Source of the DNA: Cytidiella melzeri
Lineage: Eukaryota > Basidiomycota > Agaricomycetes > Polyporales > Irpicaceae
Length of the DNA stretch: 64,000 nucleotides
Direction: 5' to 3'
Assembly (NCBI GenBank): GCA_022592445.1
Contig: JABYQR010000092.1
Span: forward strand, 62,001-126,000
Part shown: piece after piece, positions 32,146 to 44,171 of the stretch
Layout: every line of letters begins with the position of its first letter
Position numbering within the stretch: the first letter of the stretch is position 1
The notes under the pieces: generated by a model
What the model saw: the letters and a program-made list of their open reading frames with translations, nothing else
What the model was told of the DNA's origin: nothing
The model's database searches: none
Position numbers and translations under genes: made by a program

Positions 32146-33896
32146 TCACACTGGTGCAAAGTGGCTGCCAGTCGGTGAAGTAAGAGGCGACGGGACAGGA
32201 GACGACGGGATATGCGCGTGTGGCGGGTTTCTAGCCGTGTTGGGAGTGAGAAGACTAGTGGGGGATGTCGACATCATCGATCGCGAAGGGGTCGGTACGG
32301 GGCTCGGCTGTAGGAAGGCATCCATGCGTCGTGTAGACGAAGATCCGATACTCGCGGTTTCATCAGCCCTGTCCGAGCGTACCACAAACCCGCTGGTCGT
32401 CGAGTCGCGATACAGGCCCGAACGGATGGAAGCCATGGGCGACATGGGACCTGAATACATCGTGGCCATGTCCAAAATGTGCTCGATCTCGTCGGATGAC
32501 AGAGTATCCGTTGGTGACTGTGGAGCGCCCATGCGTTGGACGACTAGAGAGGGAAAAGGGCTCAAGCCGCTATCAGTCGGAGAGGGCGATAATAGGGGCA
32601 CAGGAATTTGCGATAGGGTGATAGAAGGTCGGGAATTCCCCTTGAGGGCAGGTGTGTACGATGCCGACGTAGGTTCCATGAGATCCAGGTTGTCATCGGT
32701 GTACAACGGATCTTTGACGAACCCAGACGACCGTCGGTTGTACCCAGAGCCTCTGTCAACCCTCGATATCCTGCCAGCTGGCCTCTGCAACGTCAACGGC
32801 GGTGGCCTCGGCGTAGGAACTGCAGAAGAGGAGAAATATGTGACGGTCATGGGTGGAGCAGACTGGATGTCCTGTGAGGCTTGTGAGAACGTCTTCTCAC
32901 CATCTGCACGTCTATTGTCACCGCGTTTGTTGGACACGATCAAGAAAGAGTCTTCAATGTCTTCCTGCCTCTTCTGCCTTACGCGCCGTCGTTCTTTGCA
33001 AACGAACCACACCATAGCGAAAATGAGACCCCCAATAGTGCCGAAACAGACCAACGCGATGGCGATGATAGCAGCCCTGATCATAAGGTTTAGCTGGAGA
33101 TACCACAGTAGGTAAGCAAGCCCACTCACTTTGACAACGAACGCTTCGTTGCGCTCTGATCATTAGACTGTCCCTGGTCTGAATCTGGTTTCGTCTGATT
33201 TTTGGCGGGTAGACATCCTGTCGGACTCGAAGTGTCACCTCCAACAGTTAAGAGATTTGTAGATTCCATGAAGCCAGAGTCATCACTCAGTATGAGGACG
33301 GCCTGTTGTCCGCGGGCGACGTCCATGGTATAGGACACATTACCGGCTGTGCTGGCGGCTGTACTCTGGTTCACAAGAATGGAGGAGGACTTGGGCAGGA
33401 ATGCTCGTATTGTTGGAAAAACGGGTGTGACAGAGGCGTTGTAGGTAACCTTGAAGTCCTCGCACTGGGAAATCGACTGGTCGACAGTGTATCGTCTGGA
33501 AGTGGAGTTGGATGCGGTGGCTACGCAGGTTGCGTTGTCTGACTGCTGGATCTGGATGACATCCGACACAAGAGCTGCGGTCTCGCCGTTCGCATCGTCT
33601 AATGACGCAACGAACTCGGTACCAGCGGGGAAGGGCAGGAACGTGAAAGCTGCACCCTGCAAGGTAGTGTTGTCCCAAGCTGAGTTTGCAATGCCAATGG
33701 AGATTGGCGTGAGGTTGAAAGGAACGACTGTTAGAGAAAGCGGGAGGGCTGCGGGCATTCTGCCTCCAGAGAACCGTACGGTGAAATTACCGCATTGCTC
33801 TACGGTGGAGAAGTTGATTGAAGCGAAGCGAGCGTGAACGACCTGCGGTCCAGGAGCAAAGAGAATGCTTGCCAGAGCAAGGAGAACGAAGGCCAT
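32146..33896 (-). CDS. single-pass membrane protein with secreted N-terminal domain
   Basis: The start chosen is ATG at 33894-33896, giving MAFVLLALASILFAPGPQVVHA, a clear signal peptide; the frame stays open upstream only from a non-ATG codon. The extracellular part (about 240 residues) holds two similar halves, beginning CGNFTVRFSGG and CEDFKVTYNAS, each with N-glycosylation sites. One intron joins KRSLSK to AAIIAIALVCFGTIGGLIFA, the membrane helix. A basic stop-transfer (KERRRVRQKRQ) follows, then a Ser/Pro-rich cytoplasmic tail of about 270 residues ending GSHFAPV. This layout is common in Agaricomycetes. The function is unknown; a cell-surface sensor is possible. Confidence 0.7.
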
Positions 33897-34686
33897 CGAG
33901 GATCGCACTGGGGGCGATGCGTTCAACCAGCCTTGCCAAGGGGCATCCAGGGAGATGATTGTCAAAGGAAAGGGTGCGCCATAATCTCCCTGGGAGACAT
34001 GTTATATTCGAGCTCTCCCATCCCCTCGGGTACATCCCGTCATTGATCTGCATCACAGCTGTAGTTTTTAGCACCGGAGATACCGACGGTCGTCAAGGCT
34101 CCCACCTTGAATTCGTATTGCCTAGATGCTGCATATTTTGCGTCGAAATCGGCATGGCAAGGGGTAACGCTGTTGCGTCTGGCACGATTACTTTTCCAGG
34201 TCGACGGTCGTCAGTATATATCGCAAGCTAAGTAGATGTATATGCATACTTACTCTGGTTCCACCAAGATTGTACTGAGAAAGGATTGCATTGTCAAGGT
34301 GACACTCATGGAAGACGTCGAATAGAAGCCCCACGTGGTCAGAGTACACCGTCCAATCTGCGCCGTGGTCCCTGGCTTTGATGAAGCCTTTTCTCTTGCC
34401 CGTCCTCGCGACCTTCCAACACCCAGCGATGCACCATTGTTTGGTCGATTTTACAGAACATTATGTGAAATTTGGCAACAGGTAAGGTTGATCATGATGA
34501 TCCTTGGCTCAAATTCCCTTTCCAGGCGCCAAGCGCCACGAGCCAACACTTTTCCATAAGCGACGATGGTACTCTCCCACTACAGTGGCAGCAAGCACTA
34601 CATCAAAAATCTTACATGTCCACAATCCATCGTGGTAATAGTACATGGGTCAATCAATGTGGGCCGACAGGAAAACCTCATACATA
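33897..34686. other. upstream region of the membrane-protein gene
   Basis: About 790 bp between the start of the membrane-protein gene and the stop of the E1-alpha gene, both on the minus strand. GT..AG-like signals are present, so an upstream untranslated exon is possible. No coding block was recognised. Confidence 0.35.
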
Positions 34687-36473
34687 TCAATGGTCGCTTT
34701 CTATCAGCTCCTTCCCTTCGCCTTTGTGCTTCTTCAATTCGCTTCTCCACGGTTCCCAGATATGCCCGTATTTCTTGAGCAGTGCCTGAAGCTCTTGCCT
34801 CTGCTCTCGCTGAAGTGATCAAGGTCAGCTTGATCTGAAAGCTATATGTACGTCACTCACAATAGTCCATGGCTCCTCGCCTACGTAAACATCGTTAAAC
34901 ATCTCCTTCACCTCGTGCCTCTGCATGCTCTCCCCGCGCTTGAAAGCCTTCATAACCTCCTTCCGCACTTTCTCCTTATAACTCTCTTCTTCCTCAGCGT
35001 TCCACCACCCTCTTGATTCCAGGAACAGCCTGAAACGAGAGATTGGGTTATCGACCCGCTTCCGGTCCTCTACCTCTTGACGAGGTCGGTAAGCAAATGA
35101 GTCGTCGGATGTGGAATGATGGCCAACACTGTGATACCACGGTCAGTCTTCGCATTCGGCTGGCGTGATGTTTTGTCCGTCTCACCGATAGGACATGGCT
35201 TCAATAAGCACACCTCGTCCCTCTTCAAGGCACAACCGCCTGCCTTCTCTGACAGCACTAAGCACCGCCAAGATATCATTCCCGTCAACGCGAATCGTAT
35301 GCATACCATATCCCGGCCCTCGTGAAGCAATACCATCGCCATAAAACTGTTCGCTAGATGGCGTCGAGATGGCAAATCCGTTGTTGCGTGCGATAAACAA
35401 CGTTGGGGAAGGGATTGTGGATGCCAGAAGCATTCCGGCGTGGAAATCGCCTTCTGAAGCCGCACCCTCACCAAAGTAGACAACTGCGCAATTCTTTCCG
35501 CGACGTGCTGGATCGCGCTTCAGCGCGAAGCCAACGCCCGCCGCTTGCGGTATCTGTGTGGCCAATGGTGATGAGATGGGATGGAAGTGATACTTGCGCG
35601 AGCCAAAATGCTGTATAAGATGACGTGGTATGTTAATCACCCGAGTTCCAAAACGACTGTATGGCTTACCACAGGCATTTGTTTCCCCTTGCTGGACGTA
35701 TCTTCGTAGCTGCCAAAACACTGTGCCATGACTTCGTCTAGTTTGAAACCTCGCCACAGCAAGACACCCATTTCGCGATATTGCCCAAGCACTCTACAGG
35801 TCAGTTAGTCGGCCATTTCCACTGGATGGTATAAAGCCCTACTCGTCGTCTGGAGCAAGAGCTGCAGCTGAGCCGATCAGAGTTGCTTCTTCTCCGTACT
35901 GAAGAAGATTTGAGTTGGTAGATTAGATTTAAGAAGCCGGGGGCTGACGTACTGCCGTCATCTGAGTACACAGCCTCTCAGTAAAGGACAGCCAAATGTC
36001 TGCACACAAAGGTACTTACATAAAACGAGATCTTTCCTTGCCGCTGTACATTGTATAGGAGGTTATCGATAATGGGTAACCGTGCCATATTTTCGTACCT
36101 GAAACATACGTAAGTCGGGGATTGTAATATGCGATAAAGGAGGCCGACTTACATCTTCCGCGCAAGTGCTTCATCCATCTAACCCCTCTCAGCATTGTTC
36201 GACATGTTTTTCCAAGTCAGCAGAAATCACACACACCTCTGGAGGTTCTGCGCCATCCAACAACCTTCCTGCACCATCTAGCACACGATACGTTGGTATC
36301 TGCTTCCCTTCCTCCACGACGGAATTGAAAAATCGTAGCTTGGACGTTATGGGCGACTGAGAAGTCGGTAAATGGCCGTGAGCTTCGTCTGGCAACTGAA
36401 CAGTCGTAGAAGCATACGTGCGACGAGCCAAAGTGGCTCTCACCGCCGCTGGAAAACGCGGTACTCTCAACAT
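34687..36473 (-). CDS. 2-oxoisovalerate dehydrogenase E1 alpha subunit, mitochondrial
   Basis: The start at 36473 gives MLRVPRFPAAVRATLARRTY, an Arg-rich mitochondrial presequence. It continues to the conserved KLRFFNSVVEEGKQIPTYRVLD, which opens the mature E1-alpha of branched-chain ketoacid dehydrogenase. The thiamine-diphosphate motif reads VVYFGEGAASEGDFHAGM, followed by LFIARNNGFAIST and the phosphorylation-loop neighbourhood YGDGIASRGPGYGMHTIRVD. Splicing gives the C-terminus with YGHIWEPWRSELKKHKGEG and a TGA at 34687. About seven short introns interrupt the gene. The enzyme decarboxylates the 2-ketoacids of Leu, Ile and Val. It is divergent from the capping-enzyme gene, with about 180 bp between starts. 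Confidence 0.88.
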
Positions 36474-36651
36474 GGTGGTGGTTGAGATCGAGCAGACAGT
36501 TGAACCATCATAGATTCATAGTCGCATTCGATATGCCCTCGTGAGCTCAAGATCCGCTACCGTCCTGTAACCCTAACCCGGCTTCCGCTACTTGCCTTGC
36601 TTTGAGCTCAAAGCATTCTAAATTGCAACTACATACTCCTATCTCACTGTC

Positions 36652-37859
36652 ATGGACAACAAAAGACCTTCTACAGACCTGGAATACAACGGCGAGAGAT
36701 CTCCGAAACGCCAACGACGGTCTACGCCCCCACGGGAATCGAACGGTAACAACGGCGCACACGCTCATGCGTTGCCGCCACTCTCGTGCTCAATATTGGG
36801 AGTTGAGCCATTGGACGAATTCATACGCGAAATTGCGGACTTTGTGCACCATATGATTATGACGCGAAGTGAACGCGTGGGGAATGTGGAAGTGGAAGCA
36901 AAAGTGGGTGTCTTACGAAATAAGGGCACAGGCCAGAGACTGGTGTTTCCTGTGCTCGTTGAAACTGGTGCGTTCACTATTCTACTAAAATAATCTGAAA
37001 GTCACGCTCACCGTATATGCGTTATAGTTCTCGCCCCAGATGCCCTTGATACACGGTTTGAATCCAACATGTCACCAGTGAGTCATTCTGCTTAGTCCGG
37101 TCGTTTTTTGAGTCTAACAACACAGGTACCAGACACAACATAAGCACTTTAACACTCTTCTCAACAACCTGAAGACGAACTCTCATCAGCCTGACCACCC
37201 ATCACCACCGCTACAATACACACACTTACATCTAGTGGACTCGTTCTATAATGCTGAAGGCTCACGGGAAAAAATACGTGTCACCCGGAACGAAAAGACG
37301 GGAGAAGTGGTGGCCTGCATGCGGAAAGTCCGTTTGGGCAGCCTGGACATATACAGCCCCAAGCGTATGGCGGATTGGCGAATAAGCGTCAACGTGGAAG
37401 TACCTGGTGAGCATTTTGTCCTGTGCTTACATAGGGTCTGCTACTGAAAGATCGTTTACGTTCAATTTAGTCGCACCGCCAGTAGGCACGGCTACACTCA
37501 CCCGACGGAAAGACAGGCTAAGCTACTCACATGAAGAGTTCACCATTGACCTCACTCAGGTGACGTCCCAAGGTGCACCGAACACGAAAGTGAGCCCGCT
37601 CGTTTTCAAGTGTCTTAACCGCCGCACGATCTGGATTACTCACTCGCTCGCTTCCTTTCTCCCTCATACCATTCAGCCAGAGGTTCTTCATGAACTTGAA
37701 CTCGAGTTTACAAGGTCCGAATACCTACTGGCGACAGCGCTCAGACGAGGAGACCCAAACGTAGCAGAGGCCGAGAGATCGGCGTTTGACGAACTAATGC
37801 GCGCTTTCGTCAACAACGCGCGGATATTGGTGCGGAACGCGGACGGGGGATGGCAGTGA
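36652..37859 (+). CDS. mRNA-capping enzyme beta subunit, RNA 5'-triphosphatase (Cet1/Pct1 type)
   Basis: Exon 1 starts MDNKRPSTDLEYNGERSPKR, a disordered N-terminus, then ILGVEPLDEFIREIADFV and GNVEVEAKVGVLRNKGTGQR. The paired Glu residues of VEVEAKVG form the first metal-binding strand of the triphosphate tunnel fold. Introns near 36968, 37079 and 37407 keep the frame into LVDSFYNAEGSREKIRVTRN, RMADWRISVNVE, TRRKDRLSYSHEEFTIDLTQ and ELELEFTRSEYLLATAL. The ELELE block is the second metal-binding strand. All core motifs of the fungal/viral metal-dependent family are present. The enzyme removes the gamma phosphate from nascent pre-mRNA in the nucleus, the first step of capping. The assignment is strong. 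Confidence 0.88.
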
Positions 37860-38573
37860 CGGTGGTGTGTCTCTTCTTGTTTCGGGAGGAGGACTGCTTG
37901 ATAGCATTTCCGCAGAATGTGTTACCCTCGCTGTCGAAGCATGGCTTTGTGCGCGTCCCCACTTCGGGGCTCGTCCAAGTTTTCTGGTCATGTTAGTGAT
38001 ATCTCGCACTAGTATATTTATGTAGCATTACCGGACGCTCTCATTTCCTTGTCGACGGTACTTATCGAAAAGCCTACACTTGACTAGTTTGAGTCACGGT
38101 TGTCCACAGTACGGTGTCGCAACGTCGACGTCAACGCAACCGCGCCCAAGCATGCACTGTAAGTGATACCATTCTCCACCACTTCTACTCCAGCGCGCGT
38201 CCTACCATGGTTTTACTTGCTCAAGGTTTCGAACGACAGCATTACTATCTAGGCACTGAGTAGTGGTAAGTAAGTATCCGGGTCAGCTTCAGACGTTGTA
38301 TAACTGAATTCGGCAATCTCCCGCGTAGTTTACACGTCAATTTCAAGGCAGACACAGATCGCCTCTCACCGTTAACTGTAAGTCGTCACAAACTCCGAAC
38401 TCCCCAACATGTTCCCAAACATGTCTCGGATTTCAGGCTTTACGTGTCAGTAGCAGGCTTACTGAACCTCGAGACCGTATCGAACAGTAAGTGCGATTGC
38501 ACGAACCGAAGCCTATATAAAATCTGGCTCACGACGATTATGGGTCCAGTATCTGAGCTATACTTTCGACAGT
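37860..38573 (+). promoter_or_regulatory. intron-rich leader or promoter of the FAD-dependent reductase gene
   Basis: About 700 bp without a coding block. A TATATAAA lies at 38514-38521, about 53 bp before the ATG. However, four GTAAGT donors (38159, 38266, 38378, 38487) each pair with an AG acceptor (ending 38252, 38328, 38436, 38549). The spaces are 94, 63, 59 and 63 bp, and the exon-like pieces are 13, 49 and 50 nt. Stop codons fall in the reading frame of the ATG, so these would be untranslated exons. Either a TATA-driven short leader or a spliced long leader is possible. Confidence 0.4.
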
Positions 38574-40190
38574 ATGTCTACTACATATGACGACACATAC
38601 GACTGTATCGTCGTTGGATCGGGACATGCAGGTAGCTGCGCGGCACTTGCAGCGTCAGACGCAGGCCTCAGTCGTGTCCTGATCATCGACAAATGCCCTG
38701 AAGGGTGGGTGGGAGGCAACGGTTACTTCACAGCAGGTGCTCATCGGACTGTTCATAACGGCCTCGACGATCTCCTTCCCATCGTACACAACGTCGACGT
38801 CGACATCGCATCCGAGATCGATATGGATCCGTACACCGCAGAAGACTTCACTTCCGACATCATGCGTCTCGGGGGCGGACGATCTGACCCTGCGCTGGTG
38901 AAGGCAGTTGTTGACGGTTCGAGGGACGCGATAGGATGGCTTGCAGAGCGAGTCAAAATGCCATTCCATCTATCGTTCAATCGTCAAGCGTATCTGGTGA
39001 ATGGCAGACAGAAGTTCTGGGGCGGCATGGTCCTCAGTGTGCAAGATGGAGGCAAAGGAGTGATAAAAGCACATCAGGAGGCACTGAAGTCAGCGGGAGT
39101 TGAGACGTGGTTCGAGACACCTGCTGTTGAGCTTATTTGTGCGAACGGCGGCATTGTGGGATTGATGGTGCTACGGAAGGGACAACTGCTGCGGTTAACC
39201 TCACCATCTGTCATCTTAGCTTGCGGAGGTTACGAAGCCAGTGTCAAACTACGTGGAAAATACCTGGGAGAGGATTGGAAACGAGCAAAAGTAAGAAGTA
39301 AGTTGATAGACGAAGATTGGGCATGAAAGTTTACGTTCCTCCTCTAGGTTCGCGGAACGCCCTATAACACTGGGGATGGTCTCGCTATCGCGTCGTCCAT
39401 CGGAGCTGCGTTGAAAGGCGACTTTCGTGGGTGCCATTCGACATGCTGGGATGCAGACGCGCCGTCAGATGGCGGAGATCGCGCTCTAAGCAACCAGTTC
39501 ACCAAGTCTGGATATCCGTTGGGCCTCATGCTCAATACCCGTGGTGTGAGGTTCGTAGATGAAGGCGAAGACTTTCGGAACTACACCTATGCCAAGTTTG
39601 GGCGAGAAATTCTTGTTCAGCCGGGAGGTTTTGTATTCCAGGTATGGGACTCACGAGTGGTAGGTTGGCTGAGGAAAGAGGAGTACGGGGATGATGTCGT
39701 CCGGAAGATGTGGGCGAAGACTCCCGAAGAGCTTGCAGAGAAGCTAGAGAAGGAGGGTTTGGAGAGCAAGACGCAATTCATACAGACTCTCACAGAGTAC
39801 AACGAGGCTGTTCACGCTTTCGCGGCCGAGAACACGGCTCGGAGGTGGGATCCAGCTGTCAAGGACGGCTTATCGACTCAGAGCTCTCGCCAAAGTTTAG
39901 CAATCCCGAAAACCAACTGGGCTCTTCCACTTGAGCAGCCCCCGTATCTTGCGGTGAAAGTTTCGTGCGGGATTACCTTCACCTTTGGCGGCTTGGCAAT
40001 CGATCCTGAAACGGCTGTCGTACTCTCCGAATCGACCAACAAGCCAATCCCAGGGCTCTTCTGTGCAGGCGAGCTGGTCGGCGGCCTGTTCTACTCGAAT
40101 TATCCAGGAGGAAGTGGTCTTACTGCTGGAGCAGTTTTAGGGATAATGGCAGGACGCGAAGCTGCGAAAAGGAAAGGGCAGACGGTATGA
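38574..40190 (+). CDS. FAD-dependent fumarate reductase / tricarballylate dehydrogenase-like
   Basis: Two exons, 38574-39290 and 39348-40190, split by a 57-bp intron; about 519 residues. The N-terminus has CIVVGSGHAGSCAALAASDA, a dinucleotide-binding GxGxxG loop, then GGNGYFTAGAHR, the FAD-contacting block of the succinate dehydrogenase/fumarate reductase flavoprotein family. The C-terminus has GGLAIDPETAVVL and GLFCAGELVGGLFYSNYPGG. The layout matches TcuA-type tricarballylate dehydrogenases and related soluble fumarate reductases. There is no mitochondrial presequence, so a cytosolic soluble enzyme is likely. The substrate is not fixed by what can be seen. Confidence 0.75.
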
Positions 40191-40241
40191 CGCTAGTAAA
40201 TCACGTAAAAATAATGTGATCGTCTTCATAGTTGCAATCAT

Positions 40242-41406
40242 TCATTTGTGCCCTACTACGACACCAATCAGAACAGGAATGACCATGCCTGACATTACCA
40301 ACATAAGCCGCAGATGCTCATTCACGTCGTTTGAAGTCGCCTTGCCAGGTTGTAGCACGGTGGCTACGTACAAAAACGTCCCACCCTAGCAAGTGCAAGT
40401 TATACAAGAGTGTACATGGTGAAACGACGCTGAGACATACCGAAATTAACATCAATATTCCTGTCCAGTTTCCCTCGCTGTTGATGTGCACAAGCGAAAG
40501 CATCCCATATGAAAGCAAGGCTCCTATAGGCGTAGAAGCACTGAACACTGCGACATGTTTCCTGCACTCCGAGCGAGGCAGAGACGTAGCGAGTAGAGAT
40601 GTAGAAAGTGCCAGGACAGCGGGAGCTAATGAAGTGTGACATGATGGTCAGAACATCTCTTGTTGCAAATGTGAATTAGATGGTTTACCTTTGTGGACTA
40701 TGAGGGCCAGAAAAACAACGAAGGATAGCGAAGTGTTTACTGGAGCAAATGCGGAAGATCCAAGTGCAAACCCATCGGCCAGTGCGTGCACCATAAGACC
40801 GAGTGTTACCGGGTAGGCTACAGAGGGGATGGCTGGTTGAACGGTAGCCTTGTTACGCATTGCCATTGTGGCACCTTCCGACCGTTCCAGGTCGCCTAAT
40901 TCGACATCAAATACAACATTTCTGTCTGCCGGAGAGCTTTCATCCGCGAGAGAGGGATCCGACATTGGGAGTGGCAGTGTCGAATAACCAGATGGCTCGG
41001 AGACGCGATGATGAATAACAGGTTCGATCATGAGCATAAACGAGAACCCCATGACTAATGACAGTGCGACAATGGTGGTTGGAAAGGTACGCGATGGGTT
41101 TGTGTTTGCGATGATCTCAACTCCCCTGCGATGAAGGGTAGCAGTTCAGCAACAGTGGATCTAGCTGGTGATATCACTTACTCTGGTATGATAACGCCAA
41201 GTGCAGTCCCAAGAAGCAAGCCTGTACCCATGCTAGAGAGCCATGCCAGCGCAAATCCTTCATCTCTATTAGTGTCGCTCTGGCAAAGCCAAAGAAGTGG
41301 CGTTGAACTTACGGGAGAACGTGAAGGAGAGTGGAAGTATTCCGACGAGGAACGACCCCAAACCGAGGAACCCTGCCATCATGAGCAAGCTCAAAAAGCC
41401 CGACAT
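40242..41406 (-). CDS. ZIP family metal transporter, ZIP9-like
   Basis: The start at 41404-41406 gives MSGFLSLLMMAGFLGLGSFL, then VGILPLSFTFS, the first membrane helix of the ZIP9/SLC39A9 subfamily. Middle exons give MGFSFMLMIEPV and, after an acidic loop, VTLGLMVHALADGFALGSSA. The HALADGxALG block is the metal-binding helix of ZIP proteins. The last exons carry further helices and end VIPVLIGVVVGHK before the TGA at 40242. ZIP9 proteins move zinc into the cytosol from the Golgi or across the plasma membrane. Several short introns are present, so borders inside the gene are approximate. Confidence 0.78.
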
Positions 41407-41694
41407 GCTCGACTAAGAAACCCGGTAGAATGCCACCGTTAGGAAAGAGTGAAAGCCGTGGTGCAGTGCGTTCGTCGGTGGTGCGTAGTAAACGAGTGAC
41501 CCAGCGGCTATCAGTGCTACATCCCACGCCACAAAGATCCGCCTTTCTAATAATAGGACCGTGTTCTAAAATAATGAACCTCGTTCAACTTGAAGTACTG
41601 TGCGTGAGACGTGCAAATCGTTCTCAATTCCTTATATCCGATTCAGAATCAATCTACAGACGGAGCCACGGGATAACTGGTGGTTTTCTTAGAG

Positions 41695-42981
41695 CTAGGC
41701 AGCAGCTACGACCACAGGCACACCGTTCCTCCTCTCCTCAACCTGCTGCCGAGCTTCCTCCCATGCTGCAATCCGCTTCTTTTCCTCCTCGAGCATCGCG
41801 ATCTTGGTCGCCGAGCTGCGCGGAGTCAGTCTCCTCCTCTCAGTCGTGGGCTTAAATTCAAAACAATCAACACCTAGCGCCAAAAGCGTCTTCAGCTCTA
41901 CAAGGCTGAAATCGTCTGGATTCTCCCGGTTGAAATTGAACGGTTCCTTCAGCGCTACTGGTGGATTGATGATGACCCTCGCGCTGCGCAGATAATTCTT
42001 GGAAGCGGAATGCAGCATCAGAGGATGCATGAGGACGACGTCCCCAACCTCGCCCGTCATCTCCGCAAAGTTGGAGCACTTTCGCACGTTGGCCCGGTGG
42101 GACCACGACTGAGGGTCATGGACAGGATCAGTGTAGGAAGATGCACTTGGGACGAGTATCCCAGCGGAAGGTAAAAGCCCTTCAGGGTGAGATGCGAGGT
42201 ACCTCGCCAACAGATCGATGCCTTCTGGGCAAATGAAGGTGCCTCCACCTCGGGGTTTGATATCGGTGAAGATTGGAATCACAAGAAGAGCTTGTTCCGG
42301 GGAGTCCAAATAGTGCACGAAAAAGTCTCCGTCGACATGCCAGTTGTCAAGGTCGTGCGGATGAACGACTTTTCCTTCGCCCTCCAGTTCGGGAGAGCCA
42401 AGGTTCAAGATGAAGCTGTCGCCCCACGTCGAGTTCTGTTCGTCGATGCGACCTTTACCGAGGAGGTCCTCCATTGCCGCCCACGCCTGCCGAACAAGGG
42501 GAGGTAAGATCCGAAACATTACAAAGATCGGAAGTGCCATTAGGTTCATACCTTTGGGGAGAAAGTAGACACAGGCTCGCGCTTATGCCATGGCATATGG
42601 ATGCGTTCGCGCGTCCATGTCGACTTATCGTTCGGGTCTAGCCCGAGGCGGACCCAAAGATGTTGACTCCAATCAGCAGCCTTCTCTTTCGTAAAGGCTT
42701 CCTTGATCACGACGTATCCATTCGCAAGGAAAAACTCGACTTGCTCAGCTACATGACGGAGTGTCAAGATATGCTGAGTCTCTGCAACTCCTTCGAAGTA
42801 TATAAGCATTCAACTTACAAGTAAGGACGTTATACTTGCCCATGTCAAATGTAGGGCAACCAAGTGAAGGGATGAACGTTGTAAGAGATAGCGGCTGCGA
42901 AGGGTGTCGAGGTCCGAGGGTGAAGATGCCTTGTCGTCTATGTAGTGAGATGGTGTACGGGAGAATTTCGGGAAGTGAGGT
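41695..42981 (-). CDS. phytanoyl-CoA dioxygenase (PhyH) family oxygenase
   Basis: Exons give HVAEQVEFFLANGYVVIKEA, FTKEKAADWSQHLWVRLGLD, then DNWHVDGDFFVHYLDSPEQA with the H-x-D iron ligands, and MLHSASKNYLRSARVIINPP with the distal His and the Arg that binds 2-oxoglutarate. The last exon ends NGVPVVVAAA at 41695. An intron at about 42490-42547 joins the STFSPK block to AWAAMEDLLGKG. The gene belongs to the iron(II)/2-oxoglutarate oxygenases of the PhyH fold; the substrate is unknown. The N-terminal open block starts at a GTG near 42984, so the true ATG may lie in an upstream exon. Confidence 0.72.
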
Positions 42982-43467
42982 CACCGAAGGTCAGCTGAAT
43001 GTCTGCTAAGCTCACTCGCGCTTGTCTCAGTTGGCGTGCTTGATAGCTTGTGACCGGATGGTTGGCGAGTATAGAATTCTGCATACACAGCTCAAACATT
43101 CAATCGAATGAGGCTCGATAACCCGTCGATACGGTTTGGCATGATCAACGCTGTAGACCGGGGTTCCGTCGAGTATAGGAGCAGCTCCACAGAGGGTATG
43201 CGGAGGAGATCCAGCACCGGATGAAAGCAGAGATGGCGTCGTAAGACATTGTGAAAAGGACTCACGGTAGCACACAATACTAATTCCGCACGATACAGCA
43301 TGGCAAGCTTGATGGCTTTGGGAGTTTCGATTTAGGCTTGCAGGTGTTTTACATTGGACACTGAACACAGCAGAAAAACTACAACTCAAAACAACTGTAC
43401 GGTGACATGAGCTTGAAGCTTTGAACCTGACACACTGATACTTGCCGGTGTGAACAGAACAGCACCC
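42982..43467. other. intergenic region upstream of the PhyH-like gene
   Basis: Intron-like GTGAG..AG signals near 42995-43012 hint at a 5' exon of the PhyH-like gene. No other coding block is seen. Confidence 0.35.
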
Positions 43468-43912
43468 TTAGCTAGCAATCTTGATGAAAGAGTCGTCGAA
43501 AGGGTCTCCCCATTCTACGTCGAGGATTAATGTCAAAGACCAAACCACAGTACCAAACTGACTGACCATGACGCAATCTATCAACTACGTGAATATCAAC
43601 CAGTTCATCTTTCTGCATCCTGGTGCTGCCATCCCTCTCACTACTTCCCGTCCACTGAGGGCCGCCACTTCGCCTGGCGGTACCCTCTTCCCTGCGACGA
43701 TTCTTTGCGCTGTATGCTGGGCCCGCAGAAAATCCACCCGGAGGTTGTCTACGTTTGCCACTACTGGGTCCCGACGTAGACTCTCGCAGGGGATTGTACA
43801 TTGCCTCTTGGGTTGCCACGCTCTCACTCATCATCATCATGTCTTCCGGAGGTGGCGACTCTGCGGATGAGTTCGAAGAAGGGGATCCAGGATCATCGAT
43901 AGGCGAGTCCAT
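43468..43912 (-). CDS. small disordered protein, unknown function
   Basis: The ATG at 43912 opens MDSPIDDPGSPSSNSSAESP, a Ser/Pro/Met-rich and then Arg/Gly-rich stretch. It runs into MQKDELVDIHVVDRLRH, joined by a 52-bp intron to EWGDPFDDSFIKIAS and TAA at 43468-43470. The splice restores a compact acidic/aromatic C-terminus, while the unspliced frame reads on into Arg-rich text, so the spliced form is preferred. About 131 residues. The last 30 residues may form a short binding motif. I know no family for it. Confidence 0.5.
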
Positions 43913-44171
43913 GATGTTTCAGGATGTAAGAAACCGTGAAGGTTTTGGTGTACAAGGTGGTGGGCAGTGGCAGAGGCTGCTGGTCCGCGCATCGCGTCGG
44001 CGCTGCAGTCATACACGATCACCAAAAACAGTAATTTCATCACGTGAATGACCTAATCCTGTAAATGTCGCGCCGCCGCCTTCTCCACGCGTACTCGAGT
44101 TCAAACTCCAAGCCGAGTCACCAACGTTCTGTACAACGCCCCTTCTCGAGAAGGCGACGACGACGACAATC

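Noticed and set aside
32237..33115. 292-codon plus-strand open frame
   Set aside because: It is antisense to the cytoplasmic tail of the membrane-protein gene, whose signal peptide, membrane helix and splice site are coherent on the minus strand.
38514..38521. TATATAAA as a certain core promoter
   Set aside because: It may instead lie inside an intron of the leader (38487-38549), so it is recorded only as one of two options.
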